Source of the DNA: Solicola gregarius
Lineage (GTDB): Bacteria > Actinomycetota > Actinomycetes > Propionibacteriales > Nocardioidaceae
Direction: 5' to 3'
Length of the DNA: 64,000 nucleotides
Assembly: GCF_025790165.1 (NCBI RefSeq)
Contig: NZ_CP094970.1
Span: forward strand, 3,534,001-3,598,000
Every line of letters starts with the position of its first letter. Position 1 is the stretch's first letter. The notes under the pieces were generated by a model, which was given only the letters and a program-made list of their open reading frames with translations, was not told where the DNA came from and did not search any database. The translations under genes and the position numbers were made by a program. Of the stretch, positions 42,622 through 52,282 are shown piece by piece.

Positions 42622-43875
42622 GTGGACGCACGTACGCACGTCGAGACGCGAGCCAGGGCCGCCAAAGCGGTCTCGGCCGACCTCGCCGTAGCGACCCGGG
42701 CGGCAAAGGACACCGCACTGCGCGCGATCGCCGACGCCCTGACGCAGCGGGCCGACGAGATCCTCACCGCGAACGCCCGCGACGTGGAGGCCGCCCGCGC
42801 GGAAGGTATACCCGAGCACATCATCGACCGGCTCCGGCTCGACGAGGAGCGGGTCGCCGCGATGGCCGACGGCGCCCGCAACGTCGCTGCGCTTCCCGAC
42901 CCGATCGGTGAGGTCGTACGCGGGTCGACGTTGCCGAACGGCCTGCGGTTGACGCAGGTACGCGTGCCGATGGGCGTGATCGCGATGATCTACGAGGCGC
43001 GCCCGAACGTCACGGTCGACGCCGCCGCGATCTGTCTCAAGGCCGGTAGCGCGGTGTTGCTCCGCGGTTCCTCCTCGGCGCGACAGTCGAACACCGCGAT
43101 CGTCGGCGTCCTGCGTACCGCGATCGAGAGCGCCGGCCTGCCCGCCGACCTGATCTGCCAGATCGACCCGACGGACCGAGAGACGACCGAGCAACTGCTG
43201 CGGGCCCGCGGCCTCGTCGACCTGGCGATCCCGCGCGGCGGCGCCGGGCTGATCCAGATGGTGGTCGAGCGCTCGACCGTCCCCGTGATCGAGACGGGGG
43301 TCGGCAACTGTCACGTGTACGTCGACGCCGACGCAGACCTCGACAAGGCCCTCGACATCCTGGTCAACGCCAAGACACACCGGACGAGCGTGTGCAACGC
43401 GGCAGAGTCGCTGCTCGTGCACAAGGCGGTCGCCGACGTGTTCGTGCCGCGCGCGATCGCCGCGCTCCGCGACGAGGGCGTCACCGTGCATGGCGACTCG
43501 GCGTTCCAGGCGGCCTCGGACGCCGTCGTGCCCGCAACCGGCGACGACTGGGCGCGCGAGTACCTCTCGCTCGACCTCTCCGCCGCCGTCGTGGGTTCGC
43601 TCGACGACGCGGTACGCCACATCCGTACGTACTCCTCCGGACACACCGAGGCGATCGTCACGGAGTCGATCGACGCTGCGCACCGGTTCTCGATGCTCGT
43701 CGACGCCGCGGCCGTCATGGTCAACGCGTCGACACGTTTCACCGACGGCGCGGAGTTCGGGTTCGGCGCCGAGATCGGCATCTCGACGCAGAAGCTGCAC
43801 GCCCGTGGTCCGATGGGCCTCCCCGAGATGACGACCACCACCTACGTCGTCACCGGGTCAGGTCACGTCCGCTGA
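42622..43875 (+). CDS. proA: Glutamate-5-semialdehyde dehydrogenase (gamma-glutamyl phosphate reductase)
   Basis: Reduces gamma-glutamyl phosphate with NADPH, second step of proline synthesis. It has 417 residues of the aldehyde dehydrogenase fold. Catalytic Cys258 is in [15 protein letters not shown]; also visible are [31 protein letters not shown] and [23 protein letters not shown] at 42622 is chosen because TATCCT (42610-42615) lies 6 bases upstream and the N-terminus then aligns with the family. Longer forms run into repeat A. Confidence 0.97.
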   Translation: MDARTHVETRARAAKAVSADLAVATRAAKDTALRAIADALTQRADEILTANARDVEAARAEGIPEHIIDRLRLDEERVAAMADGARNVAALPDPIGEVVRGSTLPNGLRLTQVRVPMGVIAMIYEARPNVTVDAAAICLKAGSAVLLRGSSSARQSNTAIVGVLRTAIESAGLPADLICQIDPTDRETTEQLLRARGLVDLAIPRGGAGLIQMVVERSTVPVIETGVGNCHVYVDADADLDKALDILVNAKTHRTSVCNAAESLLVHKAVADVFVPRAIAALRDEGVTVHGDSAFQAASDAVVPATGDDWAREYLSLDLSAAVVGSLDDAVRHIRTYSSGHTEAIVTESIDAAHRFSMLVDAAAVMVNASTRFTDGAEFGFGAEIGISTQKLHARGPMGLPEMTTTTYVVTGSGHVR

Positions 43876-43923
43876 TCCACGCCCCCTATCGGCCCGGCCT
43901 CCTCGAGACGATAGATTGTGCCC

Positions 43924-44058
43924 ATGTCGATTCTCGCCGAAGCCGCCGAGCACGGCCCCGATGTGAACCCGTACGTCGTCGGCGTCGTCGTCCTCGCCAT
44001 CTTCGTCTTCCTGATGTTGGGTGTGCTGTCGTTCGGCAAGGGCCGCGAACACACCTGA
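43924..44058 (+). CDS. Small single-pass membrane protein, 44 residues
   Basis: A short gene encoding [20 protein letters not shown], then a hydrophobic helix ([17 protein letters not shown]) and the polar tail GKGREHT. TAGATT (43912-43917) lies 6 bases before the ATG, fitting a leaderless transcript. The stop overlaps the nadD start (TGATG). I recall similar small membrane ORFs at this place in other actinobacteria. Function unknown; coupling to nadD is clear. Confidence 0.75.
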   Translation: MSILAEAAEHGPDVNPYVVGVVVLAIFVFLMLGVLSFGKGREHT

Positions 44059-44705
44059 TGAACCTGCCCCACGCCTCCGGGCAGCGCCCGCGGATCGGGG
44101 TCATGGGCGGTACGTTCGACCCGATCCATCACGGACACCTCGTCGCAGCGAGCGAGGTGCAGGCGTGGTTCGACCTCGACGAGGTCGTGTTCGTACCGAC
44201 CGGCGAGCCGTGGCAGAAGTCGTCCCGCAAGGTCTCGCCCGCGGAGGACCGCTACCTGATGACGGTCATCGCGACCGCCGCGAACCCGCGCTTCTCGGTC
44301 AGCCGGATCGACATCGAGCGCGGCGGGCCCACGTACACGATCGACACGTTGCGCGATCTCGAGGCCGAGTACGGCGACGCGGAGCTGTACTTCATCACCG
44401 GTGCCGACGCGCTGGCCGCGATCGTGACGTGGCGCGAGCCGGGGGAGCTGTTCGAGTTCGCGCATTTCGTCGGTTGCACGAGGCCCGGCCACCAGATCGA
44501 CGAGTCCACGTTGCAGGGGCTGCCCACCGACCGGGTGACGATCGTGGAGATCCCCGCGCTCGCCATCTCGTCGACCGACTGTCGCGCGCGCGTCGAGCGC
44601 GATGAGCCGGTGTGGTACCTCGTGCCCGACGGTGTCGTCCAGTACATCGGCAAGTACCGCCTCTACCGACCCGCACCGACGTCCGCCGACCAGGAGAGCG
44701 CATGA
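44058..44705 (+). CDS. nadD: Nicotinate-nucleotide adenylyltransferase
   Basis: Makes deamido-NAD from nicotinate mononucleotide and ATP. It has 215 residues. The nucleotidyltransferase signature [12 protein letters not shown] is near residue 16-27, and the C-terminal SSTDCRARV corresponds to the ISSTxiR motif. [15 protein letters not shown] is also typical. ATG at 44058 overlaps the stop of the small gene; a shorter start at 44103 would remove strand 1 residues and is less likely. Overlaps rsfS by four bases. Confidence 0.95.
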   Translation: MNLPHASGQRPRIGVMGGTFDPIHHGHLVAASEVQAWFDLDEVVFVPTGEPWQKSSRKVSPAEDRYLMTVIATAANPRFSVSRIDIERGGPTYTIDTLRDLEAEYGDAELYFITGADALAAIVTWREPGELFEFAHFVGCTRPGHQIDESTLQGLPTDRVTIVEIPALAISSTDCRARVERDEPVWYLVPDGVVQYIGKYRLYRPAPTSADQESA

Positions 44706-45064
44706 CGGCAACCGATCACGCCCTCGAGCTCGCACGTACGGCCGCGCGGGCCGCCGACGACCGGCTTGCCGAGAACATCATCGCGTTCGACGTCTCCGAC
44801 CAGCTCGTCATCACCGATGTGTTCCTGATCTGCTCGGCGAAGAACGACCGACAGGTGCGCGCGATCGTCGACGAGGTGGAGGAGCAGCTGCTCGCCGTCG
44901 GCGCCAAGCCGGTACGCCGCGAGGGGCAGCGCGAGGGGCGCTGGGTACTCCTCGACTTCGCCGATCTCGTCGTGCACGTCCAGCACGAGGAGGAGCGGGC
45001 ATTCTACTCGCTGGAGCGGTTGTGGAGCGACTGTCCCGCGATCGACCTCGGGGCGTCGGAGTAG
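44702..45064 (+). CDS. rsfS: Ribosomal silencing factor RsfS
   Basis: Binds L14 and blocks subunit joining during starvation. It has 120 residues. Family marks: [60 protein letters not shown] and [10 protein letters not shown]. The ATG overlaps the nadD stop (ATGA), and the next gene begins on its own stop: a tightly coupled trio with nadD and the phosphatase. Confidence 0.96.
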   Translation: MTATDHALELARTAARAADDRLAENIIAFDVSDQLVITDVFLICSAKNDRQVRAIVDEVEEQLLAVGAKPVRREGQREGRWVLLDFADLVVHVQHEEERAFYSLERLWSDCPAIDLGASE

Positions 45065-45711
45065 TGGGCCGCCAGCTGATCCTGTGGCGTCACGGGCGCA
45101 CCGCCTGGAACGCGACCGGCCGCGTGCAGGGGCAGACCGACATACCGCTCGACGAGGTCGGGATGTCGCAGGCGGCGTCGGCCGCCGCGCGGCTCGCGTC
45201 GTTGCGCCCCGACCGGATCGTCAGCTCGGACCTGTCGCGCGCGTACGTCACCGCGCAGGCGCTTGCGGCATTCGCAGACCTCGACGTCGAGGTCGACCAG
45301 CGGCTTCGCGAGATCAACTTCGGTGCGCGTGAGGGCCTGACGATGCCCGAGGCGAAGGCGGCGTTCCCCACCGAGATGCGCCGCTGGCTCGCGGGCGAGG
45401 ACATCGCGATGGAGGGTGCCGAGACGTACGCGCAGACGGCTCGTCGAGTGGCGGCGGCGATCCGCGATGCGGTCGACTCCATGGGTGACGAGTCGACCGT
45501 CGTGCTCGTCGCGCACGGCGCCGCGATCCGGGTCGGTACCTGCGAGTTCCTCGGCCTCCCGCAGGAGCACTGGCGCTCGCTCGGGGGCTTCAACAACTGC
45601 GCGTGGGCGGTGCTGCAGGACGGCCGGCACGGCTGGCGGATCGCCGAGTGGAACGCCGGCCAGCTTCCCGAGCCGGTTCTCTCCGACGAGACCCAGGACG
45701 CCAACGCCTAG
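45064..45711 (+). CDS. Histidine phosphatase family protein, GpgP-like
   Basis: A 215-residue phosphoglycerate-mutase-fold phosphatase with the phospho-acceptor motif in LILWRHGRTAWN (His10) and the second His in VVLVAHGAAIR. In mycobacteria the gene after nadD-rsfS encodes glucosyl-3-phosphoglycerate phosphatase (GpgP), and the local order is identical here, so GpgP activity is plausible but not proven. GTG at 45064 overlaps the rsfS stop. A hairpin follows. Confidence 0.9.
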   Translation: MGRQLILWRHGRTAWNATGRVQGQTDIPLDEVGMSQAASAAARLASLRPDRIVSSDLSRAYVTAQALAAFADLDVEVDQRLREINFGAREGLTMPEAKAAFPTEMRRWLAGEDIAMEGAETYAQTARRVAAAIRDAVDSMGDESTVVLVAHGAAIRVGTCEFLGLPQEHWRSLGGFNNCAWAVLQDGRHGWRIAEWNAGQLPEPVLSDETQDANA

Positions 45712-45716
45712 CCCCG

Positions 45717-45775
45717 GTGAGCACGACGTTCAGACAGGACACGCCCGGTGTGTCGCGCCCGAACGTCCGGCTCAC
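45717..45775 (+). terminator. Terminator-like hairpin after the phosphatase gene
   Basis: GTGAGC...GACGTTC (45717-45730) pairs with GAACGTC...GCTCAC (45761-45775), and an inner GACAC/GTGTC pair closes the loop. It lies 6 bases after the stop. Confidence 0.55.
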
Positions 45776-45819
45776 GGCGGGGGTGCCGGGGCGATTTCGT
45801 CTGCGGGCGACGTACGAGA

Positions 45820-45825
45820 TATAGT
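45820..45825 (+). promoter_or_regulatory. -10 element of the tRNA-Ala gene
   Basis: TATAGT lies 12 bases before the tRNA 5' end, which fits a start only a few bases upstream of the mature tRNA. No good -35 is visible. Confidence 0.5.
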
Positions 45826-45837
45826 CGACCCGCATCT

Positions 45838-45910
45838 GGGGCTATGGCGCAGTTGGTAGCGCGCCTCCATGGCATGGAGGAGGTCAGGGGTTCGAATCCC
45901 CTTAGCTCCA
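45838..45910 (+). tRNA. tRNA-Ala (anticodon GGC)
   Basis: A 73-base cloverleaf: acceptor GGGGCTA/TAGCTCC with one G-U pair, D arm with AGTTGGTAG, anticodon stem CCTCC/GGAGG around loop ATGGCAT (anticodon GGC), and T arm with GGTTCGAATCC. Discriminator base A at 45910. The CCA end is not encoded. Confidence 0.96.
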
Positions 45911-45917
45911 CGGTTTC

Positions 45918-45964
45918 AGACGTACGAGCCCGCTCCGCACTCCGCGGTGCGGGCTCGTACGTCT
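45918..45964 (+). terminator. Terminator hairpin after tRNA-Ala
   Basis: AGACGTACGAGCCCGC (45918-45933) and its exact complement (45949-45964) form a 16-bp stem with a 15-base loop, followed by CTTGCC. It starts 8 bases after the tRNA. Confidence 0.7.
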
Positions 45965-46040
45965 CTTGCCGTCCGTGGCCCTCCGCGTACCAGCCGCGGG
46001 CCGCGGCTGTGGCACGATGAGCCCGGCTGGAGGGATGCCG

Positions 46041-46991
46041 ATGACCGAGAAGCGTACGTCCACCACCGCGCTCGCCTCGTGGCGCGACACCGCCACGCGA
46101 CGCGCGATCACGGACTTCGTGGCGTCGGTCACCGCCGGGCCGAACGCCGTACCCGAGGAGGAGCGCGTTGCGGTCTTCGACAACGACGGCACGCTCTGGA
46201 CCGAGAAGCCGATGCAGGCGCAGCTGCACTACATCGCCGACGGTTGGCGTGCCGCCGCCGAGGCCGACCCGTCGCTCGCCGACCGCGAGCCCTACCGCTC
46301 GGTTGTCGCCGGTGACTTCGGCTGGCTCGGCAAGGCCATCGACAAGCACTACGAGGGTGACGACGGCGATCTCCAGGTGCTCGTCGGCGCGCTGGTCGGA
46401 CTCGTCGAGGACCTGAGCGTCGAGGCGTACGCCGAAGCGGTGGCGCACTTCTATCACACTGCGAAACACCCAACGCTCGGGCGCCCGTACGCCGATGTGG
46501 TGTACCAGCCGATGGTCGAGCTGCTGGGCTATCTCGAGGCCAACGGGTTCACCTGCTACATCGTCTCGGGCGGCGAGCGCGACTTCATGCGCCCGATGAC
46601 CGAGCACAACTACGGCATCCCGCCCGAGCGGGTCATCGGCTCGGCGTTCGGGCTGTCGTACGACGAGGAGACCGCTCGGGTGAAGTACGCCGCCTCGCTC
46701 TCCTTCTTCGACGACGGACCCGAGAAGCCCGTGCGGATCTGGAGCCGCATCGGCCGGCGTCCGATCCTCGCGTGCGGAAACTCCAACGGCGACATGCCGA
46801 TGCTCGACTTCGCCAGTCGCGGCGCCCGGCCCGGTTTGGCGCTGCTCGTCCATCACGACGACGACAGCGATCGCGGAGACGCCCCGTACGACAAGGGCGC
46901 CGAGCGGGCGCTCGCGTCGGCCGGCGACCGCGGCTACACGGTCGTGAGCGTACGAGACGACTGGTCGAGCGTCTTCCCGGCCGGGCACTAG
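46041..46991 (+). CDS. HAD family hydrolase
   Basis: A 316-residue haloacid-dehalogenase-fold phosphatase. Motif I is VAVFDNDGTLW (Asp47 and Asp49), motif II lies in TCYIVSGGERDFM, and motif IV is ACGNSNGDMPML. A cap with KHPTLGRPYADVVYQPM lies between motifs I and II. No signal peptide or lipobox is apparent, so a cytoplasmic phosphatase is most likely. ATG at 46041 has GGAGGG 6 bases upstream; ATG at 46035 is too close to it. SulP follows after 7 bases. Confidence 0.88.
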   Translation: MTEKRTSTTALASWRDTATRRAITDFVASVTAGPNAVPEEERVAVFDNDGTLWTEKPMQAQLHYIADGWRAAAEADPSLADREPYRSVVAGDFGWLGKAIDKHYEGDDGDLQVLVGALVGLVEDLSVEAYAEAVAHFYHTAKHPTLGRPYADVVYQPMVELLGYLEANGFTCYIVSGGERDFMRPMTEHNYGIPPERVIGSAFGLSYDEETARVKYAASLSFFDDGPEKPVRIWSRIGRRPILACGNSNGDMPMLDFASRGARPGLALLVHHDDDSDRGDAPYDKGAERALASAGDRGYTVVSVRDDWSSVFPAGH

Positions 46992-46998
46992 CCATCCG

Positions 46999-48633
46999 AT
47001 GAGTGGCCCCATCGGCTCACCGGAGCGAGCGCGGTGGTTCTTCCCGACGCTCGCGCACTACCGCCGGCGGTGGCTCGGGGCCGATGTCGTCGCGGGCCTG
47101 TCGGCCGGTGCCGTCGTCGTGCCGCAGGCCATGGCGTACGCGACGATCGCCTCCCTGCCGGTGCAGGTCGGCCTCTACACCTGCATGGTGCCGATGCTCG
47201 TGTACGCGATGCTCGGCGGGTCGCGCGCGATGAGCACCTCGACCACCTCGACGATCGCGACGCTGACCGCGACGACCCTCGTGTCCACGGGTGTCGCCGC
47301 CGGTTCCGACGACGCGCTCGGCTCGCTGATCACGCTCACGCTGTTATGCGGGCTCTTCCTGCTGATCCTGCGGCTGCTCAGGCTCGGGTCGATCGTGGAG
47401 AGCATCAGCACGGCCACCGTCCTCGGCGTTCAGGTGGGTGTCGGCGCGACCGTCGCCGTGGGGCAGCTGGGGACGCTCCTCGGCGTCGACGCCGACCCCA
47501 GCGGCCACGGGTTCGTGCGCTCCCTGGCGTCCACGATCGGCGAGTTGTCCGCGGTCAACGGGCCGACGGTGGCTCTGTCGGTGGGGTCCATCGCGACGCT
47601 GCTGCTGCTCAATCGCTTCGCGCCCAAGGTGCCGGGTGCGCTCCTTGTCGTGTGCGGTGGCATCCTGCTCTCCGCGTTCACCGGTCTGCAGGACGCGGGT
47701 GTGAAGCGCATCGACCAGGTCCCGCAGGGGCTGCCAACGCCCGACCTGCCGCGACTCGAGGACATCGAGCTGCTCGTCCCCGGTGCGCTCGCGATCGCCC
47801 TGATGGCGTTCCTCGAGTCGATCGCGGTCTCGCGCGGCATCCGCGACGTACGTGACCCGCAGATCGACAGCAACCGCGAGCTGCTCGCGGTCTCGACGGC
47901 GAACATCGCCGGCTCCTTCTTCACGACGCTGCCCGCCGCGGGTGGATTCTCACAGAGCGCGGTGAACAAGGGTGCGGGTGCGAGGAGCCAGCTTGCCCAG
48001 CTGGTGACCGTCGTGCTCGCGGTGCTCGTCGCCCTGCTGCTCGGCCCCGTCCTGTCGGAGCTGCCGCAGGCGACACTGGCCTCGCTCGTGTTCGTTGCCG
48101 TCGTCGGGCTGATCAAGCTCGGCGACCTGTTCCGGCTGGCGCGAATCAGCCCGGTCGACTTCTGGGTGGCGTCCGCCACGGCGCTGATCGGCGTCACCGC
48201 CGGGCTGCTGCCCGCCGTCGCGACGGGTGTCGTCATCACTTTGGGCCTCGTACTGCGCGAGCTGAACACGCCGCGGCTGTCGCTCGAGACCAGGCGCGGT
48301 GATGCGATCGCCGTACGAATCCGGCAGGGTTTGTACACCGCGAACGTCTCGGCGTACATGCGTGCCGTAGTCGACCTCGTCGCCGTGCAGGATCCGCCCG
48401 TGACGGCTGTCGTTCTCGACCTGCGACGGATGGAGGCGACGACGATCACCGTGCTCGACGCGTTGAGCGACCTCGACCGCGAGCTGGCCGCGGGTGACAC
48501 CACGCTGTACGTCGCCGCGGTACCGGCCGGCGGGCGGCGGGTCGCCGAACGCGTGCGGTGGTACCAGGACCTGCAGGAGCAGGGTCGCGTGCACGCGACG
48601 GTCGACGAGGCCCTCGCCGTCGCGGCTCCCTGA
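46999..48633 (+). CDS. SulP family inorganic anion transporter with STAS domain
   Basis: A 544-residue carrier of the sulfate permease family. About 12-14 hydrophobic segments include GADVVAGLSAGAVVVPQAMA, AYATIASLPVQVGLYTCMVP and SRAMSTSTTSTIATLTATTL. A C-terminal STAS domain (~430-540) has VTAVVLDLRRMEATTITVLD. Members move sulfate, bicarbonate or other anions. An arylsulfatase gene is its convergent neighbour, which favours sulfate, by inference. A strong terminator follows. Confidence 0.9.
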   Translation: MSGPIGSPERARWFFPTLAHYRRRWLGADVVAGLSAGAVVVPQAMAYATIASLPVQVGLYTCMVPMLVYAMLGGSRAMSTSTTSTIATLTATTLVSTGVAAGSDDALGSLITLTLLCGLFLLILRLLRLGSIVESISTATVLGVQVGVGATVAVGQLGTLLGVDADPSGHGFVRSLASTIGELSAVNGPTVALSVGSIATLLLLNRFAPKVPGALLVVCGGILLSAFTGLQDAGVKRIDQVPQGLPTPDLPRLEDIELLVPGALAIALMAFLESIAVSRGIRDVRDPQIDSNRELLAVSTANIAGSFFTTLPAAGGFSQSAVNKGAGARSQLAQLVTVVLAVLVALLLGPVLSELPQATLASLVFVAVVGLIKLGDLFRLARISPVDFWVASATALIGVTAGLLPAVATGVVITLGLVLRELNTPRLSLETRRGDAIAVRIRQGLYTANVSAYMRAVVDLVAVQDPPVTAVVLDLRRMEATTITVLDALSDLDRELAAGDTTLYVAAVPAGGRRVAERVRWYQDLQEQGRVHATVDEALAVAAP

Positions 48634-48651
48634 GTAGGTCGTACGCACGAA

Positions 48652-48676
48652 GGGCCGTTCCCGCTGGGAACGGCCC
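48652..48676 (+). terminator. Terminator between SulP and arylsulfatase genes
   Basis: GGGCCGTTCCC (48652-48662), loop GCT and GGGAACGGCCC (48666-48676) form a perfect 11-bp stem between two convergent genes. It is likely to act in both directions. Confidence 0.8.
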
Positions 48677-48693
48677 ATCGCGGCTACTTCCTG

Positions 48694-51024
48694 TCAGTCG
48701 CGAGACAGCGCGGCCATGGCCTCGGTCTCGAGGTCGAGGTACTGCTCACCGCTCACGTCCACCGCAACCCCGAGCAGCTTGCCGCCGCTGAACGGGAACG
48801 GGTTCGTGTACTGCCGGCTGACCGTGTCGGCGCTGTCGAACCCGACGCAGAGTCCGTCGCCGCAAAGGGTGAACTTGCCCACCTGTGCTCGCATCGGCCC
48901 CTCGGCGACCACCTGGTCGTCGACGTAGAGCTTGGTGGTGCCGACCGACTCCCTGTGCTCACCCGCACCCTCGCGGGTGAACTCCATGCCGAGCGCGTGC
49001 GGACCCGGGGTCAGCTTCTCGGAGACGAAGGTCTGCTCCGGTGGGATGCCGAGGAAGTTGTATACGTAGTGCAGCTTCCCGTCCTTGATGAACAGCGCGT
49101 GCCCTCCGAAGCGAGAACCGTGGGCGAAGAGCACCCCTTGCGCGTCCCCGCCGAGGTCGGCGTCCGCGATGATCTTGTACGACCGGCCGCGTACGTTGAC
49201 CGCCACCCCCTCCGGGACGGCACTCGTGCCCGGGTAATAGATGTACCGGTCACGCGCTGGCTCCGACGACGGGCGATCGATGGTCAGCTGGTCCATCGCG
49301 GTCCGGTCGTCCAACGGCAGCGCGTTGTTGACGTCGGCCTCCTCGAACCAGGCGGCGATCAGCTCCTGGACCTTCTCGGGGTACTGGTCGGCGAGGTTCT
49401 TCGACTCCGAGCGGTCCTCATCGACGTGGTAGAGCTCCCACTCGTCCTCGTCGAAGTGGCCCTTGCCGGTGATCGGCGGGTGGGTGGCCGCGACCTTCCA
49501 GCCGTCCTGCCATAGGCCGCGGGTACCGATCATGCTGTAGAACTGGCGCTTCTTCTGCGTCGGCGCGTCCGCGCTGTCGAAGCTGTACCGCATCGACACC
49601 CCGGCCAGCGGGGCCTGCTCGACCCCGCGGTAGACGTCGGGCATCTCCGCGCCCGCGAGGTCAAGGATGGTCGGCACGATGTCGGTGACGTGGTGGTACT
49701 GGTGCCGGATCTCGCCCTTGGCCTTGATCCCCTTCGGCCAGTGGATGACCAGCGGGTCACAGGTGCCGCCGGAGTATTGGCTGTAGCGCTTGAACATCTG
49801 GAAAGGTGTGCTGAACGCCGCCGCCCAGCCCGTCGGGTAGTGGTTGTACGCCTCCGGGCCGCCCAGGTCGTCCAGCCGCGTCATATTCTCGGCAAGGTCG
49901 TCGGGGTAGTTGTTGAAGAACTTGTTCTCGTTCACGGAACCGTGCGTCGATCCCTCGCCGGAGGCGCCGTTGTCGGCGCAGTAGAAGACGATGGTGTTGT
50001 CGAGCTGGCCCGTCTCCTCCAGGTAGTCGATGATCCGGCCGACCTGGGCGTCGGTGTACTCGCTGAAGCCCGCGAACACCTCGGCCATCCGGGCGAACAG
50101 CTTCTTCTCATCGTCGCCGAGCTCGTCCCACGGCTTGACGTAGTCGGCCGGGTTGGCGTCCTCCTCGGCCATCGGGTTGAACGGCGTCAGCTCGGTGCCC
50201 TCGGGCATGATGCCCTTCTCGACCATCCGGGCCAGGACCCACTCGCGGTAGGCGTCGTACCCGTCGTCGAACCTGCCCTTGTACTTCTCGATGTACTCCT
50301 GCGGCGCGTGGTGCGGAGCGTGGTTCGCACCTGGGCAGAACCACATGTACCAGGGCTTCGAGGGGTTGGACGCCTGCTGGTCGCGGATCATCTTGATCCC
50401 ACGGTCGGCGAGGTCCTTGGACAGGTGGTAGCCCTCTTCGGGCGTGTACGGCTGCTCGATGAAGTGGTTGTCCTCGCACAGGTCGGGATACCACTGATTG
50501 GTCTCGCCGCCGAGGAAGCCGTAGAACCGGTCGAAGCCCATCTGCAGCGGCCACTGCTTGCGGCTGCCGCCGGCGGAGTTGTCCTGCTCGGGGACGTTGT
50601 GGTCCTTACCGAGCCAGTACGTACTGTAACCGTTGTCCTGCAGGATGTGCCCGACGGTGGCGCAGTCGTCGGGGATGCGCCCGGAGTTACCCGGGAAGCC
50701 GTTCGTGGACTCCATCAGCGACGCGATCCCGTTGCGGGTGTGGTTGCGGCCGGTCAGGAGGCAGGAACGGGTGGGGGAACAGAGTGCGGTTGTGTGCCAC
50801 TGGGTGTACGTCAGCCCGTTGTCGGCCAGCCGCTGCATCGTCGGCATGTTGATCCGGCCGCCGTACGGCGACCAGGACGCCATGCCGGTGTCGTCGTACA
50901 ACACGACGAGCACGTTCGGTGCGCCCTCCGTCGCGCCCTTGAGCACGTACGGGTCCCAGTCCGGAACCGAGTCGCGGACATCGAGGTTGATGGTCCCTTT
51001 GAAGTCTGCGTTGCCTTCCGCCAT
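48694..51024 (-). CDS. Arylsulfatase (sulfatase family)
   Basis: Hydrolyses sulfate esters using a formylglycine made from an active-site Cys. It has 776 residues. Signature CSPTRSCLLTG has Cys82; metal Asp44-Asp45 are in VLYDDTGMASW; later ligands lie in FYCADNGASGEGSTHG and HWPKGIKAKGE. A C-terminal region (about 630-770) has a beta-sandwich character. No export signal is seen, so the enzyme may be cytoplasmic or leave by a non-Sec route. ATG at 51024 follows GGAGGCAGGG. A formylglycine-generating enzyme gene is not present in the window. Confidence 0.94.
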   Translation of the reverse strand: MAEGNADFKGTINLDVRDSVPDWDPYVLKGATEGAPNVLVVLYDDTGMASWSPYGGRINMPTMQRLADNGLTYTQWHTTALCSPTRSCLLTGRNHTRNGIASLMESTNGFPGNSGRIPDDCATVGHILQDNGYSTYWLGKDHNVPEQDNSAGGSRKQWPLQMGFDRFYGFLGGETNQWYPDLCEDNHFIEQPYTPEEGYHLSKDLADRGIKMIRDQQASNPSKPWYMWFCPGANHAPHHAPQEYIEKYKGRFDDGYDAYREWVLARMVEKGIMPEGTELTPFNPMAEEDANPADYVKPWDELGDDEKKLFARMAEVFAGFSEYTDAQVGRIIDYLEETGQLDNTIVFYCADNGASGEGSTHGSVNENKFFNNYPDDLAENMTRLDDLGGPEAYNHYPTGWAAAFSTPFQMFKRYSQYSGGTCDPLVIHWPKGIKAKGEIRHQYHHVTDIVPTILDLAGAEMPDVYRGVEQAPLAGVSMRYSFDSADAPTQKKRQFYSMIGTRGLWQDGWKVAATHPPITGKGHFDEDEWELYHVDEDRSESKNLADQYPEKVQELIAAWFEEADVNNALPLDDRTAMDQLTIDRPSSEPARDRYIYYPGTSAVPEGVAVNVRGRSYKIIADADLGGDAQGVLFAHGSRFGGHALFIKDGKLHYVYNFLGIPPEQTFVSEKLTPGPHALGMEFTREGAGEHRESVGTTKLYVDDQVVAEGPMRAQVGKFTLCGDGLCVGFDSADTVSRQYTNPFPFSGGKLLGVAVDVSGEQYLDLETEAMAALSRD

Positions 51025-51170
51025 GAAACCCTGCCTCCGTTGAGTGGACGAAATGCGTCGTGATCGCGCGGCCAACCTATCTCGGGTGTGGGGGAACCGC
51101 GACCGAACGACGGGCCGTCGCCGACTCGCACGCGGGCGGAGCATCGGCTCTGTGTTCTAGGCTCGCGTCC

Positions 51171-52157
51171 ATGACGGATGACGCGATCTCCTGGTTGCTC
51201 GACTCCGATCCGGCGCTGCGCTGGCAGGTGGAGCGCGACCTGCTGAGCGAACCGCCCGGGGTCTGGGAGGCGACTCGGGCACGAGTCGCGACGGAAGGCT
51301 TCGGCGCGCGACTCCTGGCGCTGCAGGATGCCGACGGCCAATGGGCCGGCGGCGCGTACTTCCCGGCGGCCGACTCCGCGGGTGCCGCCGGGGTGGACGA
51401 CGACGGTCAGCCCTGGACGGCCACGACCTGGTCGCTCAATGCGCTGCGGGAGTGGGGTCTCGACTCGGCCGTGCTGCGCGAGCGGCGCACGGCGGAGCTG
51501 CTGGACCGGAACTGTCGCTGGGAGTACGACAATCTGCCGTACTGGGGCGGCGAGGTCGACTGCTGCATCAACGGCTACACGCTTGCGAACGGCCTTTGGT
51601 TGGGCGCCGATGTCGACGGACTCGTCGACTGGTTCCTCGAGCATCAGCTGGCCGACGGCGGCTGGAACTGCGCGTGGGAGGACGGGTCGACCCGGTCGTC
51701 GTTCCACTCGACGCTGAACGCGCTGGGTGGTCTGCTCGCGTACGACCTCGCGACCGGAGGTACCGACGTGTCGCGCGGCGCCCGACGCGCGGGCGAGGGG
51801 TACTTGCTGCAGCGTGACCTGATGCGCCGACTCGAGACCGGCGAGATCGTCGGGCCGTGGGTCGGCCACTTCACGTACCCGTTCCGCTGGGTCTACAGCG
51901 CGCTCAACGCCGCCGACTACTTCCGCCGGGCCACATCGTTCGATGGGGTTTCGCCCGACCCGCGGATGGCCGAGGCGATCGAACTCGTCCGGGCCGCCAG
52001 GCAACCGGACGGCACCTGGCTGCAGGGCGAGCCGCACGCCGGGCGTGCGTGGTTCGAGGTCGACGCTCCGACGGGCGAACCGTCGCCATGGTTGACGCTG
52101 TACGGCACGCGCGTACTGGACTGGTGGGACCAGCAGTTCGCCGACGCGGGCGGGTAG
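51171..52157 (+). CDS. Squalene cyclase-like/terpenoid cyclase-fold protein
   Basis: A 328-residue protein with the repeats of the prenyltransferase/squalene oxidase alpha-alpha barrel: QDADGQWAGGAYFP, HQLADGGWNCAWEDGS and AARQPDGTWLQGEP are QW-like motifs. The DxDD motif of squalene-hopene cyclases is not evident and the protein is half their length, so it is probably not a hopanoid cyclase. It looks soluble; function unknown. TAGGCT (51158-51163) is 7 bases before ATG at 51171: a leaderless start. Confidence 0.75.
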   Translation: MTDDAISWLLDSDPALRWQVERDLLSEPPGVWEATRARVATEGFGARLLALQDADGQWAGGAYFPAADSAGAAGVDDDGQPWTATTWSLNALREWGLDSAVLRERRTAELLDRNCRWEYDNLPYWGGEVDCCINGYTLANGLWLGADVDGLVDWFLEHQLADGGWNCAWEDGSTRSSFHSTLNALGGLLAYDLATGGTDVSRGARRAGEGYLLQRDLMRRLETGEIVGPWVGHFTYPFRWVYSALNAADYFRRATSFDGVSPDPRMAEAIELVRAARQPDGTWLQGEPHAGRAWFEVDAPTGEPSPWLTLYGTRVLDWWDQQFADAGG

Positions 52158-52282
52158 TGCAGCTTGACGACGACGGCGGTCGGTGACGGTCGGGCGCGTG
52201 GTCGACCCCATCCCGCGCGCTCGTCCTACTACGCCTTGTCGTAGTCTTGGGCGCAGTACGCCGCCGTCTCGAGAGGTACCGC

